Source of the DNA: an uncultured Opitutia bacterium
GTDB taxonomy: Bacteria; Verrucomicrobiota; Verrucomicrobiia; Opitutales; Opitutaceae
Reading direction: 5' to 3'
Assembly: GCA_903877135.1 (NCBI GenBank)
Contig: CAIRCN010000042.1
Span: 62,001-126,000, forward strand
Length of the DNA stretch: 64,000 nt
A program made the translations under genes and the position numbers. Positions 62,105-64,000 of the stretch are shown one piece after another. The notes beneath the pieces were generated by a model, which worked only from the letters and a program-made list of their open reading frames with translations, was not told where the DNA came from and ran no database searches. Position 1 is the stretch's first letter; the number at the start of each line of letters is the position of its first letter.

Positions 62105-64000
62105 TTAATTCAACGGAATGACGCAGGAGATCTGGTAGGCGCGACCGAGGATCAGCTGGCTGTGAAGGGCGGAGTCGAAGCCCCACACGGTGTCGGAGAA
62201 GGGCGGTTTTTTGTCCGCGACGTTGTCCACGCCGACCGACACGCGGAGGCCCTTGCCGTAACTGCGCCAGACGCCCGTCTTGAACTCATAGCCGAGGCGC
62301 AGGTCGAGTTTGCTCACGGCCGGCGTCGGGTAGAAGACTATCGTGGCGCTGTTTGCGACCAGGGCGTTGCCAGCGTTGTTGGAGGTGAAACTGTCGAGAT
62401 ACCAGAGGAAGGCCGAGGCATTCCACGAGCCCTGACGCCAGAACAACGCGGTGGTGAACGACCACTTCGGAGGCGCACCTGTGTCGCCATCCAGCACAAC
62501 GGCAGGCTGGCCGGGGGCCAGTTGTCGGGAGGCGGCCATGGTGCGGCTGGCATCCACACTGAAGCGCCAGCGACCGTAGCGTTCCCATGGCAGCGTGTAT
62601 TCCAAAACATAGTCCATGCTCTTGTTGGTAACTATGCCGAAGTTTACGAACTCGCGGTTCACCGCGGTGATCTGGCCGGGTTGGTTGGCCGCCTGATCGG
62701 CTGCCGTGGCCGCGGCGCGGGTCACGCGGCCGGGGAAGAGCGCCTCGTTGTTGATGATGGTCTGCGCACTGAGCAGTTGCAGCACGTTTTTCTGCTCGGT
62801 GTCGTAGTAATTCACCTGAAAGTTAATGCCTTTCATGAAGGTGGGTTCAAAGACGAGACCGGCGAAGGTGTTGTCGGAGAGTTCGGGATTCGGATTTGGA
62901 TTGGAGCCGGTGGTGACAATCACGCCTGCAGTCGAGGCGCTTCCGCGCGCCGGGTCGATCAGCGTCGACGTGGTCACGCCGTTGGCGACCAAGTATTCTG
63001 TCACGCCGGGGGCGCGGAAACCCTGACTCCAACTGCCGCGGAGGAGCAGCGACTGCGTGGGGCTCCACGACACACCGTATTTCGGCACCGACTTGGAGAA
63101 CGGACCATCCTTCTCGGTGCGGCCGGCGACATTGATGTCGAACCGATTCAACAGGGGTGCGGCATTGGGTTTGCCGAACACCGGGATCTGGATTTCGCCG
63201 AACACCGCTGTCGATTTCTGGCCGCCGGAGACGACGGGATTGGTCACGACCGGAGTGATAGCCGTCGAGAAATTGAGCGCGCTGCTCACGACATCATCGC
63301 GGGTCCAAGAGCCGCCAAAAGCCATCTTGGCTTCACCGCCCCAAAAGCTGAAGAGGTCGCCATCGGCCGAGAAGTCCACACCGCGAGACTTCGACGCCGA
63401 AGTGACCGAAGGATAGAGCGAGAGAGTTTCAAGGAGTGCGGCTTGCGAGGGTGCGCCGGGCGCACTGGCGTCAATGAAGGGGTTGAAGCGCTGCGTTGGA
63501 TCTACATTATTCAGCAGGCCAGCGAACCGGGAGGTGTTGAAATTCCGCGTGATCTGCCGCACGTCCTGCCGCTCCCACGTGGTGGCGAGATCCCATTGCC
63601 AGGTCTTGGCGGCCTTGCCGCGCAGGCCGAGCGTGCCCGAGCCGTCCACCGTGCGCACCCGCTGAGTCTGGGAACCCCAGTCCGACAGGATCATGCCGAT
63701 TTGGACGGTCTGGTTGAAGGGGTTATAGGCCGCTGACACCGTCGCCGGCGAGCCAAAGCCGCCGGTGATCGAAGTGGTCGGCTGGGTGGCGAACAGGCTC
63801 CACGAATCGCTGGTGCGATAGTTGAGGTAGGCCTCGATTCGGTCGTTGAAGGCATATTGGAGGTTGCCGCTGGCGCCGGTGCGTCGGGCGAGCGGAATCA
63901 AGTCCAAGAATGAAGCGGTATTGCCCCGGCGCTGGTATTTGAGGTTTATAACTGTGTCAGGCGACGCGATAGTCGTCACTGGGATAAACTGTGAGAGGGT
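62105..64000 (-). CDS. TonB-dependent receptor, C-terminal part (cut by window edge)
   Basis: The frame is open to the last base, so the gene continues beyond the window; about 632 C-terminal residues are visible. Barrel features include repeated amphipathic strands with W/Y/F turns, SLLLRGSWSQGFRAPGVTEY (typical TonB-receptor wording), NPELSDNTFAGLVFEPTFMK, ISVGVDNV-type strand near the end (VSVGVDNVADKKPPFSDTVW) and a terminal strand AYQISCVIPLN. It lacks the usual terminal aromatic residue. The plug and signal peptide are missing here because they are beyond 64000. It stands 76 bases upstream of the thioredoxin gene on the same strand, a receptor-redoxin order seen in several outer-membrane uptake systems. 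Confidence 0.85.
   Translation of the reverse strand, partial: TLSQFIPVTTIASPDTVINLKYQRRGNTASFLDLIPLARRTGASGNLQYAFNDRIEAYLNYRTSDSWSLFATQPTTSITGGFGSPATVSAAYNPFNQTVQIGMILSDWGSQTQRVRTVDGSGTLGLRGKAAKTWQWDLATTWERQDVRQITRNFNTSRFAGLLNNVDPTQRFNPFIDASAPGAPSQAALLETLSLYPSVTSASKSRGVDFSADGDLFSFWGGEAKMAFGGSWTRDDVVSSALNFSTAITPVVTNPVVSGGQKSTAVFGEIQIPVFGKPNAAPLLNRFDINVAGRTEKDGPFSKSVPKYGVSWSPTQSLLLRGSWSQGFRAPGVTEYLVANGVTTSTLIDPARGSASTAGVIVTTGSNPNPNPELSDNTFAGLVFEPTFMKGINFQVNYYDTEQKNVLQLLSAQTIINNEALFPGRVTRAAATAADQAANQPGQITAVNREFVNFGIVTNKSMDYVLEYTLPWERYGRWRFSVDASRTMAASRQLAPGQPAVVLDGDTGAPPKWSFTTALFWRQGSWNASAFLWYLDSFTSNNAGNALVANSATIVFYPTPAVSKLDLRLGYEFKTGVWRSYGKGLRVSVGVDNVADKKPPFSDTVWGFDSALHSQLILGRAYQISCVIPLN

Noticed and set aside
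1-64000. tRNA, rRNA, prophage, integrase and CRISPR-Cas genes
   Set aside because: No cloverleaf, rRNA, phage structural gene, tyrosine or serine integrase, or cas motif was seen on either strand by reading.

Overview
The window is GC-rich, densely coded DNA with no tRNA or rRNA gene. It most likely comes from a verrucomicrobial chromosome of Opitutaceae type. The supporting traits are a lone gspD-gspE-gspF set, a TonB-dependent receptor with an N-terminal carboxypeptidase-regulatory domain, many short housekeeping operons in alternating orientation, an L25 protein with a long Ala/Pro/Lys tail, and an intergenic inverted repeat of the form CACAAAAAACACAG / CTGTGTTTTTTGTG. This placement is inferred from gene content and not from a marker tree.

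Layout. 1-1.1 kb: the start of pth, then rplY (minus strand). 1.4-2.5 kb: two small envelope proteins. 2.6-11.5 kb: a complete four-gene RND efflux operon (mdtA, mdtB, mdtC and an outer-membrane factor). 11.5-12.4 kb: a decayed scar carrying pieces of two different insertion-sequence families, then an AT-richer gap. 12.4-30.1 kb: housekeeping and metabolism, with purH, apaG, a beta-CASP nuclease, an inositol-monophosphatase-like enzyme, an FmdB-like protein, dinB, a DUF4252-like protein, a phytanoyl-CoA-type dioxygenase, a second glycine-zipper lipoprotein, an MFS transporter, a DppA-type D-aminopeptidase, gspDEF, aroC and an unknown P-loop-like protein.

30.1-40.8 kb: a short-chain dehydrogenase followed, with almost no spacing, by five consecutive paralogues. 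Each has a multi-membrane-span N-terminal half resembling the TMTC/GT-C O-mannosyltransferase superfamily and a C-terminal TPR array. 40.8-42.7 kb: a group II intron, probably class C, sitting directly behind the terminator of the next gene. Its ends, domain V and reverse transcriptase can all be read. 42.8-46.0 kb: a large TonB-dependent receptor. 46.2-49.4 kb: a two-component pair of sigma-54 activator type. 49.9-51.6 kb: an adenylate-kinase-like protein and a small membrane protein. 51.6-56.3 kb: a MacAB-like ABC export operon (adaptor, ATPase, two permeases). 56.7-57.4 kb: a polyphosphate-glucokinase-like enzyme.

57.5-64.0 kb (minus strand): a TonB-dependent receptor cut by the window edge, a strong hairpin, a 1398-residue exported protein made of seven thioredoxin-like domains, and a stand-alone LuxR-type helix-turn-helix protein. 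The two most unusual items are the seven-domain thioredoxin (five CGPC sites, two domains without one, built partly from alternating A/B units) and the tandem of five TMTC-like TPR proteins. Both look like products of recent local duplication.
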